Source: Calditrichota bacterium (lineage in GTDB: Bacteria > Electryoneota > RPQS01). Taken from it: a stretch of DNA of 64,000 nt. The stretch covers positions 1,612,001-1,676,000 of the forward strand of contig JACJWA010000001.1 in NCBI GenBank assembly GCA_020637395.1, given 5' to 3'. The notes beneath the pieces are model-generated. The model was not told the DNA's origin, searched no databases, and worked only from the letters and a program-made list of their open reading frames with translations. Below are positions 7,485 through 16,543 of this stretch, in pieces. A program made the translations under genes and the position numbers. Positions within the stretch are counted from its first letter, which is position 1. Every line of letters starts with the position of its first letter.

Positions 7485-10163
7485 TTAGCGGCGGAAGTTG
7501 ATTACCTGTGAGTCCTGTGCATCCTGGAAGCCGACCACCTCAACGCCGACTTCACCCGGAATTTCAGGCGTCAGAGGATCCGGGAAGATGAAGTCCACAT
7601 CTTCCACCAGCCACAGCGTGCATTCGCCGTCCAGGAACACCGGATTGTATTCCGGCCCTGTCACCGAAAGGCTGATGGCCTGTCCCGTTCCCTGCTGATT
7701 GGTGTACATACGGCCGCGTGCAGCGCGATAGTACACTTCCTGATTGTTAATGCGAACTTCGTGGCCGTCGCGAACGATTGCGCGCAACGCGATGCGGCAC
7801 GGATCGGCGATTCCAAAGTGCCAGGAAGAAGGCTCAGCATACAGCTCGATGCTCGGCTCCTGAATCGGCAGAATGAAATCCATGGTCTCCGTGATGCCAT
7901 TGGCCGTGGATGCGACAATCTGCACGAGGCGGTTCGTCGTCAACGAGGTGAAGCGCAGCGTCGTGAAAGCAACACCCGGACGCACGTCGCCGTCCGCGTT
8001 TTCATTGCCCACCACCACCGACTGCGACAGAATCTGCGCGTACTCTTCCGGAACCACGCTAAAGAAGACCGCGGTTCCTGCAATCACGTTGTTCTGCACG
8101 GCGTCCTTGATCAGCGCGCTGATTTCGAGATCCCAGGCCGCACCACCGGCGTCCTCGCCGACTTCGTCCACACCGATCTGAATCTCGGCGGGCGGACCGG
8201 CAACGACCGTACCTGTGGCAGGAGCGCACTGCAAGCCAATCTCCGTGTTGACACAGCCCTGCACGTAGATCGGACCAACGCCCGTGCCTGCATTCAACGT
8301 GGCGACAGCCAGACCGTTCGAGGTCTGCGCGGAATCCACGAGGCCGTGGTTATTGATGTTGGCACCCGTCGGCACCGCACCCAGCAATTCGAAATACACC
8401 CACGTTCCGTTGGGAACCGGGTTGCCGTTCGCGTCCACTGCGTTGGCGCGAATCTGTGACCAGTCCTGGCCACCCGAACCGCGCACGAGCAAGCTCGGCG
8501 GCATCAGGGTCATGCTCAACGAACTGGCGTCGCCCGACTGCACAAACAGAGCGGTCGAGTCAATCTGTCCGTTACCCAAGCTCGCCCGGACCACACCGTC
8601 ACCGGCTGTTGTTCCGGTACTCAGGTTGGTCGTCGCAATTCCGTCAATATTCGTCGCGGCGGTGGACGGACTAACCGTACCAATTGAAGAGGTGAAGATC
8701 ACCACGGTACCGCTGCGCACAGGATTGAAGAACGTGTCCACAACCTGAGCATAGACCGGAATGGATTCGTTGGTCGTGAGAATCGGCAGAGGATCCACAG
8801 TGACAAAGGTTGCCGCTCCGGGGTTGATCTGGACCAGCAGCGGATCGGACGTTACGCCGCCTACCGTTACCGTCAACTCAGGTGCGGTCGGCGGAATGTT
8901 CTGACACAGCTTGTAGAACTGATTCGTATCCAGCGTTCCATTCACGAGGCGGACGGAGTCAAACAGGAAGTCGCCGCACTGCGTGAAATTGAAGTGCGCG
9001 TAGTAGCCATTGACCGGAGAACCGTTCTCATAGGCAGCGGATACAAACAGCTGAATCGAATCCTTGCCTGCGATACCGGAGGCCGTCGTGGCCGACAGGG
9101 TCACGTTGGAGATCGCCGAAGCCGGATTAATGCGGATGTGTACCGTATCGCGGAGGCTCCACGTTTGATAACGAGCCACAACGTAGGCAGAGTCCGTGGG
9201 GTCTTCACCGTTGGGAATTCCCATACCGCAGAACGTCGCAAACGCGCGTCCCAGCGAGTCGGTGATACCATACGGCTGAATCGCGCCGCCATGCGGAGCG
9301 CCGAAGCGTACCGTGTCATTGCGAATTGCTTCACCAAACTGATTCTGAAGAACCGCCGTGACATTCGCCGCCGTCACACAGCCGTCGGCCTCAACCATCA
9401 GCTTGTTGGACGTCACTGTGAGGTATCCCGGACGGGATTCGATTTCCTGCACGTACAGATCCTGCTGAACGTGGAAGTCCGCGATGTCGCAGCTGACCTG
9501 GAAAGTGCCGAACTGCCCGTTGTTGTACCAATAGGTCGTCGTCCGGCCGCCGGAATCCGTCAGTGCGGGTTCGATCAAACGACCGCCGTTGGCGCGAATA
9601 TTGAGCGCAACGTCACGGATACCCTTGCCTTCGCAGTCCGTCAGCGTCAGCACGATGCGCGTCGAATCTTCGACGTACTGATTCGCTTCCAGCAGCGTGT
9701 CCGCAATCGTCATACGCAGATCGCAGACGCTGTTGGACGCTGGCAAAATCGTCAGAACGGCGTTGTCCGTCAGCGTGCCTGCCGTGGCGCTGATGATCTG
9801 ATTTCCCGCTACCTGATAGGTGCGGAAAATCGCGTTGACACGTCCTTGTGCATTGGTCGTGTCTTCCAAATTCTCATCCGCCCATTCGATGACGCCGAGG
9901 TTGTTGTTGGACAAGCTGATGTCCACCTTTTGTCCGCGCATGGCGCGGCCCTGATCATCAGAAACGATGACCGTCACCGTGGTCGAAGCCGAGTCACCAG
10001 GAACAAATCGCAGTGTGTCATTGGGCGTGCCAAGGACAATCTGGATTGAACCGATGTTGCCGACCGTCGGGGTTGTGCCGGTGGACTTGTTGTCACAGCC
10101 GACGCCACTCAACAGCATGGCGAGTGCCGCCATCATTACTGCTGTCCAGCGGATGAATTTCAT
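7485..10163 (-). CDS. Large lipoprotein with tandem bacterial Ig-like (Big_1) domains
   Basis: An 892-residue protein. I chose the ATG at 10161-10163 because it is preceded by GGAGG with 5-base spacing and opens a lipoprotein signal peptide (MKFIRWTAVMMAALAMLLSGVGC, Cys23). Another ATG 12 bases upstream with GGAGGG is a possible alternative. The body is a string of Ig-like modules with recurring features such as VIVSDDQGRAMRGQKVDISLS and TTNAQGRVNAIFRTY, as in invasin/intimin Big_1 adhesins; I count at least five. There is no T9SS tail. Position between the SLBB export gene and pilB suggests an envelope-anchored partner of the pilus or of surface adhesion (inference). Confidence 0.8.
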   Translation of the reverse strand: MKFIRWTAVMMAALAMLLSGVGCDNKSTGTTPTVGNIGSIQIVLGTPNDTLRFVPGDSASTTVTVIVSDDQGRAMRGQKVDISLSNNNLGVIEWADENLEDTTNAQGRVNAIFRTYQVAGNQIISATAGTLTDNAVLTILPASNSVCDLRMTIADTLLEANQYVEDSTRIVLTLTDCEGKGIRDVALNIRANGGRLIEPALTDSGGRTTTYWYNNGQFGTFQVSCDIADFHVQQDLYVQEIESRPGYLTVTSNKLMVEADGCVTAANVTAVLQNQFGEAIRNDTVRFGAPHGGAIQPYGITDSLGRAFATFCGMGIPNGEDPTDSAYVVARYQTWSLRDTVHIRINPASAISNVTLSATTASGIAGKDSIQLFVSAAYENGSPVNGYYAHFNFTQCGDFLFDSVRLVNGTLDTNQFYKLCQNIPPTAPELTVTVGGVTSDPLLVQINPGAATFVTVDPLPILTTNESIPVYAQVVDTFFNPVRSGTVVIFTSSIGTVSPSTAATNIDGIATTNLSTGTTAGDGVVRASLGNGQIDSTALFVQSGDASSLSMTLMPPSLLVRGSGGQDWSQIRANAVDANGNPVPNGTWVYFELLGAVPTGANINNHGLVDSAQTSNGLAVATLNAGTGVGPIYVQGCVNTEIGLQCAPATGTVVAGPPAEIQIGVDEVGEDAGGAAWDLEISALIKDAVQNNVIAGTAVFFSVVPEEYAQILSQSVVVGNENADGDVRPGVAFTTLRFTSLTTNRLVQIVASTANGITETMDFILPIQEPSIELYAEPSSWHFGIADPCRIALRAIVRDGHEVRINNQEVYYRAARGRMYTNQQGTGQAISLSVTGPEYNPVFLDGECTLWLVEDVDFIFPDPLTPEIPGEVGVEVVGFQDAQDSQVINFRR

Positions 10164-10278
10164 TTTTGCCTCCATAAGTCCCTCCAGGTCCTGGATTGTT
10201 TTGAGGAAACCGACCGGAAACTTCCGGGGAGCGAAAATCTCCGATTGATCCCGTTTGCTCAGGCCCACGGGAAAACTG

Positions 10279-11937
10279 TCATTTAGTTGCACTGGTAACA
10301 ACAAGAACCACGGTGGCCACTTGCGCCACAACCGTGATCACGTCCTTAAATCTTTCCCAACCCGTCGTGCGCGGTCTCTGCGGCAGGAAGATCACGTCGC
10401 CCGGATCAATCGAAACCTGGTTCGAATAGCGAATCTGTGATCCATTGCGTGCCTTGATTACCACTGCGCGCCCCATCCACCCTGCGCGATTCTTTCCGCC
10501 TGCCGCCGAAACGTAGTCCCGCAGCTTGCCCTTCTCTATCCACGGCACTTCACCGGCGTTGTTCACATAGCCCAAGACCCGCACGCCAAGCGGCTGCTCC
10601 GGAATCTCAAGATGATCTCCATCCTGAAGCATCACGTCTCCGGCGAATCCGGCTTCGCCTTCTTTCGCCGTCAAATCCAGAACTACTGTTCCGTAGGTCC
10701 AGCGGGCAAACTCGGCGGATAGTTCAAGATCCGCAAGCATCGTCGGATCGTCTTTTGAGACGGACTTTTGCGGCTTCATCAACACGCGCTGGCGCTCCGA
10801 CATAATCGGATCTTCTTCCTGACGCACCAGCCGAGCCGTTCGCAGTTCCGCGCCGGCCAGCGATCCTCCAGCCAACTCCAGCAGAGTCTGAGCCGACGTC
10901 TTGCCCGGTTCGATCGGATAGGCACCCGGTCGCGCAACCTGTCCAGTGACGGTTGCCGTTCCAACAAGATTCTGCAGCGGACTTCCGCCTACATGCACCC
11001 GGTCACCTGAACGAAGCTCGACGCTCAGTCCTTGCCCTGACAAAGTCACATGCTCCGTCTTTCCATCCGCGCGCAGAATCGAAACATCTGACGAATCGGC
11101 CAACGACGTCAATCCACCCGCCACATCAAGCACAGACTCCACATTGTCCTGCGGAGCATAGTCAAAGAACCCTGGGTTGCGTACCGCGCCGAACACTCCG
11201 ACCTGCGGTTCGTCCGAAAGACCCGGGATGTAGATCACATCTCCGTCTGACAAGTACGGATTGCCCGCAAGACTTCCGCCGCGAGTAAATCGCAGCACAT
11301 CCACGAGCCGAGTTTCACCGTCTCGTCCGCGCAACTCGACTCGCCGCAGATTCGCCGCCGGCACATTAACAGTGTCCCCGGATTGAATCTCAAGCTTGGT
11401 TCGAACACCGCCCGCATGCGTCAGAGCTTCGGTCAGACGCGTCGTGGCACGCACAGCATAGGTGCCGGGAATCCACACGCCGCCGGTCACATGCACTCGA
11501 AACAGACGTGGCTCAAGCAGCGACACCGAAACACGCGCACGTTTGACCGCGCGATCCAACTCAGCGGAAACCATCTGCTCCGCTTCAGTCAAAGTGTGCC
11601 CCGCGACATGCACCGGTCCGGCAAAGGGAACCGCCACGCGGCCATCGCCCGTCACATAAACCGGCACTTCCTGGTATGCGGGACTCCAGATTTGCAGGGC
11701 AAGGCGGTCGCCCGGTCCCACCAGATACTGGTCCCGATCCACCTCGCCTTCATAGGCGATCGCGCCGGTCCCGGCTATTGGGAGTGACTTCGCGGCTTCA
11801 AGGATCTTCGCATTCGGCGTCGCATTCTCACGCGTCTCCGCTTCCTGAGCGAAAACTACGGTTCCAAAGAACAATCCAATCAGTAACGACAGCGCCGCGG
11901 CCTGCACCCGCGGAATTCGATTACTCTTGCTTTTCAC
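10279..11937 (-). CDS. SLBB-domain polysaccharide-export-type protein
   Basis: A 552-residue periplasmic/outer-membrane protein starting at the GTG at 11935-11937, with GGAG four bases upstream and a signal peptide ending VVFAQE. This overlaps the pilQ end by 17 bases. A Poly_export domain (QYLVGPGDRLALQIWSPAY, VYVTGDGRVAVPFAG) is followed by about four SLBB repeats (for example VTGGVWIPGTYAV, VFGAVRNPGFFDYAPQDN, VTGQVARPGAYPIEPGK, VLGYVNNAGEVPWIEKG). The C-terminus is a hydrophobic helix (DVITVVAQVATVVLVV), comparable to the Wza C-terminal helix. Wza family members form outer-membrane channels for exopolysaccharide. No capsule gene is adjacent; it lies inside the pil operon. Confidence 0.85.
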   Translation of the reverse strand: MKSKSNRIPRVQAAALSLLIGLFFGTVVFAQEAETRENATPNAKILEAAKSLPIAGTGAIAYEGEVDRDQYLVGPGDRLALQIWSPAYQEVPVYVTGDGRVAVPFAGPVHVAGHTLTEAEQMVSAELDRAVKRARVSVSLLEPRLFRVHVTGGVWIPGTYAVRATTRLTEALTHAGGVRTKLEIQSGDTVNVPAANLRRVELRGRDGETRLVDVLRFTRGGSLAGNPYLSDGDVIYIPGLSDEPQVGVFGAVRNPGFFDYAPQDNVESVLDVAGGLTSLADSSDVSILRADGKTEHVTLSGQGLSVELRSGDRVHVGGSPLQNLVGTATVTGQVARPGAYPIEPGKTSAQTLLELAGGSLAGAELRTARLVRQEEDPIMSERQRVLMKPQKSVSKDDPTMLADLELSAEFARWTYGTVVLDLTAKEGEAGFAGDVMLQDGDHLEIPEQPLGVRVLGYVNNAGEVPWIEKGKLRDYVSAAGGKNRAGWMGRAVVIKARNGSQIRYSNQVSIDPGDVIFLPQRPRTTGWERFKDVITVVAQVATVVLVVTSATK

Positions 11938-13357
11938 CTGACTCCTGCGGCATGAACCTTTCTTCCACATCCTTGACGCGTTCCGGAAGTGTCAGCGAGT
12001 AGCCCGTGCCAATAATGTGCGGAGTCACCTGAATAATCAAATCCGTCTTACGCGTGCTCGTGGTCTTGTGACGGAACAGGCTGCCAATGAACGGAATGTC
12101 GCCCAGGAACGGGAAACGATGTTCCGTCTTGGAAGACTCCACGCCCAGCAATCCGCCGATCACCACCGTCTCGCCGTCCTTCACGCGAATCGTTGTGGAC
12201 GATCTCCGACGCTTTACCCAGGGCACCTGCGAATCGGACGACTCCAGGAACTGGAAAATCGAAGATAGTTCAGGCTGAATATCCGTCGTGATGTAGCCGT
12301 CCGAATTGATCTTCGGAGTCACATTCAACAGCACACCCACGATAGCGCGGTCAATCTGTACCTGGCCACCCACACCACCGCTGCGCGCAACATACGGAAT
12401 CTCATCCACGACTTGGATGCTCGCCGTCTTGTTGTTCAACGTTGCGACCGACGTGTTGGCGAGAACTTCCGCGCGGCCCGAACGCAGGAGCATGTCCAAC
12501 GCAAGTTCAAAGGCCGTCGCCTGCTTCGCCCAATAGCCTACGCGACGCGTTTCCATCGGGTAGAAAGGCAATTGAGACGGAACCTTACCGCGAATGGACG
12601 GGTCAATTCCCGTCAGGTCGGGGTTGCCGTCCTGATCCACCGGGTTGCCCAGCGCATTGGTCGGCATCTCGGAAACTACCGTTTGAATCGAGGCCAGGCG
12701 GTTCCAGTCGAGACCCAGGGCCTCTTCGTTTTCGACACCGACTTCAATCATGCGGCATTCCAAGACGATCTGAAGCGGCGGAACGTCCACGTCCGAGACG
12801 ATGCGCTGAATATCAGCCAGCACCTTCGGACTGGTTACGACCAACAGCTTGTTGCCGATACTGTCCACGGTGATATCCGCGTTCAGTTTCTCCAGCATCT
12901 TGCGGACGACCGGAGCTTCGACATACTGAAGTTCGACGACATAGGCGTTCAAGCCGACTTGCTCGCGAAGTTGATCGCGCGGCGCAACCAGAAACGACTT
13001 GCCGACGATCTCGTAAGACAGCCCCGCCGCGCGAACCACGAGGTTCATGGCCTGCTCAATGGGAGTGTCCTTGAGATGGATCGAAATACGTTCTTCCTGA
13101 TTGACCTGCGGACCAGTCACGATGTTAAATCCGCTTTCCGCGGCCAAAATGGCCAACACCGACGGAAGGAATGCGTCGTCGGCATCAATGGTGACCAGTC
13201 GCTGCAGCGCATCGTCCGCCGTCTGCGCGTGAAGTGTGGTCTGGGCGAGGAGTGTCGCGGCCAGAAGCGCGACCCACAGGGCAGCACTCCGCGCGAACGA
13301 TACGGTCAAGCGCGCGCTCTGCCCAAGAGAATTACGGAGATGCATTGCCAGTTTCAA
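11921..13357 (-). CDS. pilQ: Type IV pilus secretin PilQ (short form)
   Basis: A 478-residue outer-membrane secretin. After a signal peptide (AATLLAQTTLHAQ) comes an N0/STN domain (about 50-120, FLPSVLAILAAESGFNIV) and one N1/NolW-like domain (VVELQYVEAPVVRKMLEKLNA). The secretin core ends with FPFLGDIPFIGSLFRHKTT and TDLIIQVTPHII, the hallmark of the family. It is shorter than proteobacterial PilQ (about 700 residues) because the AMIN domains are absent. It follows the pilP-like gene by 65 bases and overlaps the SLBB gene, so assembly of the secretin and SLBB protein may be coordinated. Confidence 0.94.
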   Translation of the reverse strand: MKLAMHLRNSLGQSARLTVSFARSAALWVALLAATLLAQTTLHAQTADDALQRLVTIDADDAFLPSVLAILAAESGFNIVTGPQVNQEERISIHLKDTPIEQAMNLVVRAAGLSYEIVGKSFLVAPRDQLREQVGLNAYVVELQYVEAPVVRKMLEKLNADITVDSIGNKLLVVTSPKVLADIQRIVSDVDVPPLQIVLECRMIEVGVENEEALGLDWNRLASIQTVVSEMPTNALGNPVDQDGNPDLTGIDPSIRGKVPSQLPFYPMETRRVGYWAKQATAFELALDMLLRSGRAEVLANTSVATLNNKTASIQVVDEIPYVARSGGVGGQVQIDRAIVGVLLNVTPKINSDGYITTDIQPELSSIFQFLESSDSQVPWVKRRRSSTTIRVKDGETVVIGGLLGVESSKTEHRFPFLGDIPFIGSLFRHKTTSTRKTDLIIQVTPHIIGTGYSLTLPERVKDVEERFMPQESGEKQE

Positions 13358-13421
13358 AAGCCTGTTCCTTATATCTCGGCTAAAAAAATTGCTTACCTAA
13401 ATCAGACACCGGTTCTGCCGG

Positions 13422-13961
13422 TCAGAAATTCGATCCTTGCACTGACGTCTTGCCTTCCGACAGCTCCCCTTCCGGAGCAGCCTCGTTCACCAGCACCAGA
13501 CGCGATCCGCCCTTGGTCAGAATAATCCGGGCAGGCTCGATTCCCGTCACCCGGAAACCGTTCAGCTCATCACCCGAACGCAGCACATAGCTGCGACCCA
13601 TGAACTTCACGATCGCGGACGGACTGTCCCCCATTACCGTGCAGGACAGGCGCATGCGACCGCGCTGCTCAAGCGTCTCGCGAAGTCCCAGGCTCGCGAG
13701 AAATGTGCGCGTCTGAATGGTACGTGTGAGATCCAACGGATCCACCGTGACGTTCGTTTCGTACGCGATCCGATCGTTCAAGTCCTTCTCAAGCGTGTTG
13801 ACGGTTTCAGTCAGCTGCTCGTCCGTTCCCAGAACGATCTGCTTATTCCGCATCACTTCGATTCGTTGAGAAACCTTGTAATTGGTCCAGCCCATCCAGA
13901 TCATCGTCGCCACCAGCAGGGCGAGTAGAAGTCCCCAGAGGACATTTGTTCGTTGCGTCAT
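13422..13961 (-). CDS. pilP: PilP-like pilus assembly protein
   Basis: A 179-residue protein with one N-terminal membrane helix (VLWGLLLALLVATMIWMGW), a short coiled coil, and a C-terminal beta-rich segment (ARIILTKGGSRLVLVNE). Position between pilO and pilQ and the overall plan match PilP, which bridges the PilN-PilO inner-membrane ring to the secretin. Sequence similarity to canonical lipoprotein PilP is weak and no lipobox is seen; here it would be anchored by the membrane helix. Confidence 0.65.
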   Translation of the reverse strand: MTQRTNVLWGLLLALLVATMIWMGWTNYKVSQRIEVMRNKQIVLGTDEQLTETVNTLEKDLNDRIAYETNVTVDPLDLTRTIQTRTFLASLGLRETLEQRGRMRLSCTVMGDSPSAIVKFMGRSYVLRSGDELNGFRVTGIEPARIILTKGGSRLVLVNEAAPEGELSEGKTSVQGSNF

Positions 13962-13984
13962 ATCGCGAGGGCCTTATGCGGCTT

Positions 13985-14542
13985 TTATTTCTGCTTTATC
14001 AGCGTGAGTGTGGAAAGTTCGATGCTCATCGGACGTTTTGTGGTCAGGCCTTCCTTCTTGGCAATCGCCTGAACCTGCTTTACCTGACTGGAAAGCTCAA
14101 ACTTGTCCAACGTCACCAGACGATTGCTCTTTTCCACGTCATTCAGGAAGCGCACCAGAGATTTGTAGCTGGTGTTCATCTCAAGCAAGTACGGCGTCGC
14201 CACGTACGTGGGATAGGACTTCCGGGTCTTTGGTTCGATCACTTCCAAATCAATGTCGTGATCCCGAAGAATGTCCGTCAACTGATTCATGAACGGCAGC
14301 GAGGCGTCCTCGGCCAGCGAATCGCGCTGCGACTGCGCCAAGTTGCCTTCGATCAGCCGCGTCACCTGCTTCAACTCGTTGGCGATGATCTGCGCAGCGA
14401 TCAGCTTTTCATTCTCGCGTCTAATGGATTCGTCCAGCTCGCGCACGCGCGCCGGCTTGTCCTTATAGACGTACTGCGTGTAGTAATAGAATCCGCCCGC
14501 CGTGATCACAAGCAGCAGCAGGGCAAAGATGGACTTTCTCAT
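13985..14542 (-). CDS. pilO: Type IV pilus alignment protein PilO
   Basis: A 185-residue bitopic protein: an N-terminal membrane helix (MRKSIFALLLLVITAGGFYY), a coiled coil (about 30-75), then a ferredoxin-like periplasmic domain (YLLEMNTSYKSLVRFLNDVEKSNRLVTLDKFEL), which is the typical PilO signature. It pairs with PilN to form the inner-membrane alignment complex. It sits 16 bases after pilN and 23 before the pilP-like gene. Confidence 0.88.
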   Translation of the reverse strand: MRKSIFALLLLVITAGGFYYYTQYVYKDKPARVRELDESIRRENEKLIAAQIIANELKQVTRLIEGNLAQSQRDSLAEDASLPFMNQLTDILRDHDIDLEVIEPKTRKSYPTYVATPYLLEMNTSYKSLVRFLNDVEKSNRLVTLDKFELSSQVKQVQAIAKKEGLTTKRPMSIELSTLTLIKQK

Positions 14543-14558
14543 GTTGCTTCTGATCTCC

Positions 14559-15197
14559 TTATGACGTTGGTGCGGTTGAGGTGCCCACCTGCGTCGTCGT
14601 AGAACGACTGCGGCGCTTTCCGCGGTCCGGGTCGCGGGTCACACACTCCACGGAGAACAGCAGGCAATCCTGTCCTTCCAGATTCTTGCGCAGGGACTTG
14701 TCAAACTTGATCTCAAACATTCCCTGACGAAAATCGGGCGTCGTCTTGAGCAAGTCCACAAACCGGGAGATGATGTCGAACTCCTTCTCAGTCGAATCCA
14801 CTTGAGCAATACAGCTCAAAAGGAAACGGTTGTTCTGGAGTTCCAATCCCGTGACCGACATGCCTTGCGGCAAAACGTCCGCCAGGACTTCCAGACGGCG
14901 CGCCCACAGGAAGCGCTCTTTCTCAAGATTGGCCAGGGCCGTCACGTCATCCTTGGAGACGTTGGTCCCCTCGCGCTTCAGACTGTCCAGCTCATACTGA
15001 ATCCGAGCCAGCTTGTCTTCGCGCGACTTGATCACGTCGTCCAATGCCTCATTCTGAGCCCACGTGAGTCCGCCCAGCACAACGAACACAAGAGCCAGCA
15101 ATCCCAGCACCAGGAAACTGCGGCGTTCCTGACGCCGCTGCCTGAGAACCAGTTCGCCTTCGCCCTTGTTCAGATTGATTGTAAAGATTCTAACCAT
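14559..15197 (-). CDS. pilN: Type IV pilus alignment protein PilN
   Basis: A 212-residue bitopic protein. The cytoplasmic N-terminus carries the PilM-binding motif in the form FTINLNKGE (residues 5-13; INLLP in classical PilN), followed by a membrane helix (FLVLGLLALVFVVLGGLTW), a coiled coil and a periplasmic domain. A Ser/Thr-rich tail ends the protein. It lies 33 bases downstream of pilM and ahead of pilO, the universal order. Confidence 0.9.
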   Translation of the reverse strand: MVRIFTINLNKGEGELVLRQRRQERRSFLVLGLLALVFVVLGGLTWAQNEALDDVIKSREDKLARIQYELDSLKREGTNVSKDDVTALANLEKERFLWARRLEVLADVLPQGMSVTGLELQNNRFLLSCIAQVDSTEKEFDIISRFVDLLKTTPDFRQGMFEIKFDKSLRKNLEGQDCLLFSVECVTRDPDRGKRRSRSTTTQVGTSTAPTS

Positions 15198-15230
15198 GCG
15201 CCTTTAGGGTAATGCCTCGCGGCTGGTTGC

Positions 15231-16322
15231 TTAGTAGATTGCGTGCGCGCGCAGCGCAAGTCCCACTGCCGTGGCAAATTGCGGTGGATTGCTGACCGAC
15301 GGGTTGCCATCCATGATCTCAAAGGGATCATAGGATTCAACCGGGACGCTGAAGCGCTGCGCCAGATAGTCGCACAAATCCTGCGATGCCGCGCTTCCGC
15401 CGAACAATATGAACTTCATGATGCCGCTTTGACCCGTCTCCTTGACATAGTAGCGGATCGAACGGTTGATCTCATCGTACATTTTTTCCAGCGGCGCCTT
15501 GTCGGACAACGCCAGACTCGCCGCCAGTGAACCGCCGGACGCGGATGCATCCACCGTCTTAATGTCCTTGGCGGTGATGCCCTGACGGCGCTTGATCTCT
15601 TCGGCGTCACTATAAGTACAGTTCAAGCGCGTCATAATGTCTTCCGTGAAGCTCCAACCCGCCACCGGAAGATCGCGGCTGAAGTACATGTCCTTGCGGC
15701 CCACAATCAGAAGATTCGTGCGGCGCGCTCCGACATTCAGAAAACAGATCACGCCTTCGTCCGGAAGCTCGTGACGAGCGATGTAGGAATTCAGACACGA
15801 CAGCGGCTCAAGATCCACGACGCCCGGCTTCAGTTCGAGCTCGCGCAGCACATCGAGGTGCGCGTCAAACATGCGCTTCGTCGTCACGGCAATCAGCACG
15901 CGCAGCTTGTCCACTTCCCGCGGGTCGTCTCCGATGACCTGGTAGTCCACCAGGGATTCGGAACCGTCCAGAGGCAAGTGCTTGCGCGCTTCCTGATTGA
16001 TCGCCGACGCCATTTCATCGTCAGGCATGTTCAGCGTGCGGATCTCTTTGGTCGCCATGTTCAAGCCGGACAGGCAGGACCCCAAGTGCGCCACGCGTTT
16101 CGGCTTGACTCCCGCCTCGCGGAACATGTCCAGCACCAGCGGCACGACGGACCCCTTCTTGGGACCGTCGAGGTCATACTTCTCATTCGCCGCCGTGTAG
16201 AGGTCACGCGCCAAAGCGCCAATGACCTTATGACGGTCACCGTGCTTTTCGGCCACGACGAGTTTGATCGCGGACGACCCGATGTCCAGGCCCACGCGAA
16301 GATTTGATTTTAGTCCAAACAC
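15231..16322 (-). CDS. pilM: Type IV pilus actin-like ATPase PilM
   Basis: A 363-residue cytoplasmic protein of the actin/FtsA fold. The phosphate-1 motif GLDIGSSAIKLVV is at about 12-24, and a phosphate-2/adenosine region is visible at FILFGGSAASQDL. PilM binds the N-terminal tail of PilN on the cytoplasmic side. The length is normal. A 221-base gap with a strong hairpin separates it from the upstream PilX-like gene, so it may have its own promoter or be a differentially expressed segment. Confidence 0.93.
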   Translation of the reverse strand: MFGLKSNLRVGLDIGSSAIKLVVAEKHGDRHKVIGALARDLYTAANEKYDLDGPKKGSVVPLVLDMFREAGVKPKRVAHLGSCLSGLNMATKEIRTLNMPDDEMASAINQEARKHLPLDGSESLVDYQVIGDDPREVDKLRVLIAVTTKRMFDAHLDVLRELELKPGVVDLEPLSCLNSYIARHELPDEGVICFLNVGARRTNLLIVGRKDMYFSRDLPVAGWSFTEDIMTRLNCTYSDAEEIKRRQGITAKDIKTVDASASGGSLAASLALSDKAPLEKMYDEINRSIRYYVKETGQSGIMKFILFGGSAASQDLCDYLAQRFSVPVESYDPFEIMDGNPSVSNPPQFATAVGLALRAHAIY

Positions 16323-16433
16323 GAAAACTCCAAAACGGGAGAGAGGTTCAAGAAGGTCTCTGCGCTAAGTTGTTCGGCAAGTCGGCGGCAGACAGAGGTC
16401 GGAGGGGCAAGCCGCGGCATGCAAGGAAGTGCG

Positions 16434-16467
16434 CCGCGGGCAGAGCCTGAAGATGCTCTGCCCGCGG
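16434..16467 (-). terminator. GC-rich intergenic hairpin between the PilX-like gene and pilM
   Basis: A perfect 13-bp stem (CCGCGGGCAGAGC with its complement) with an 8-base loop. The minus-strand downstream sequence (CGCACTTCCTTGC) has no U-tract. It lies about 110 bases upstream of pilM in the 16323-16543 gap; nothing else recognisable is present in that gap. Confidence 0.5.
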
Positions 16468-16543
16468 ACTGCAAGAATTTCGGGGAACAGATCAGATTTT
16501 GCGACAGGGTTCGGCGTCTGCGCCGCACGCTGTCCCAACGAAC

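Noticed and set aside
12413..13525. Plus-strand frame opposite pilQ
   Set aside because: Antisense to an unmistakable secretin; composition is typical of a shadow frame.
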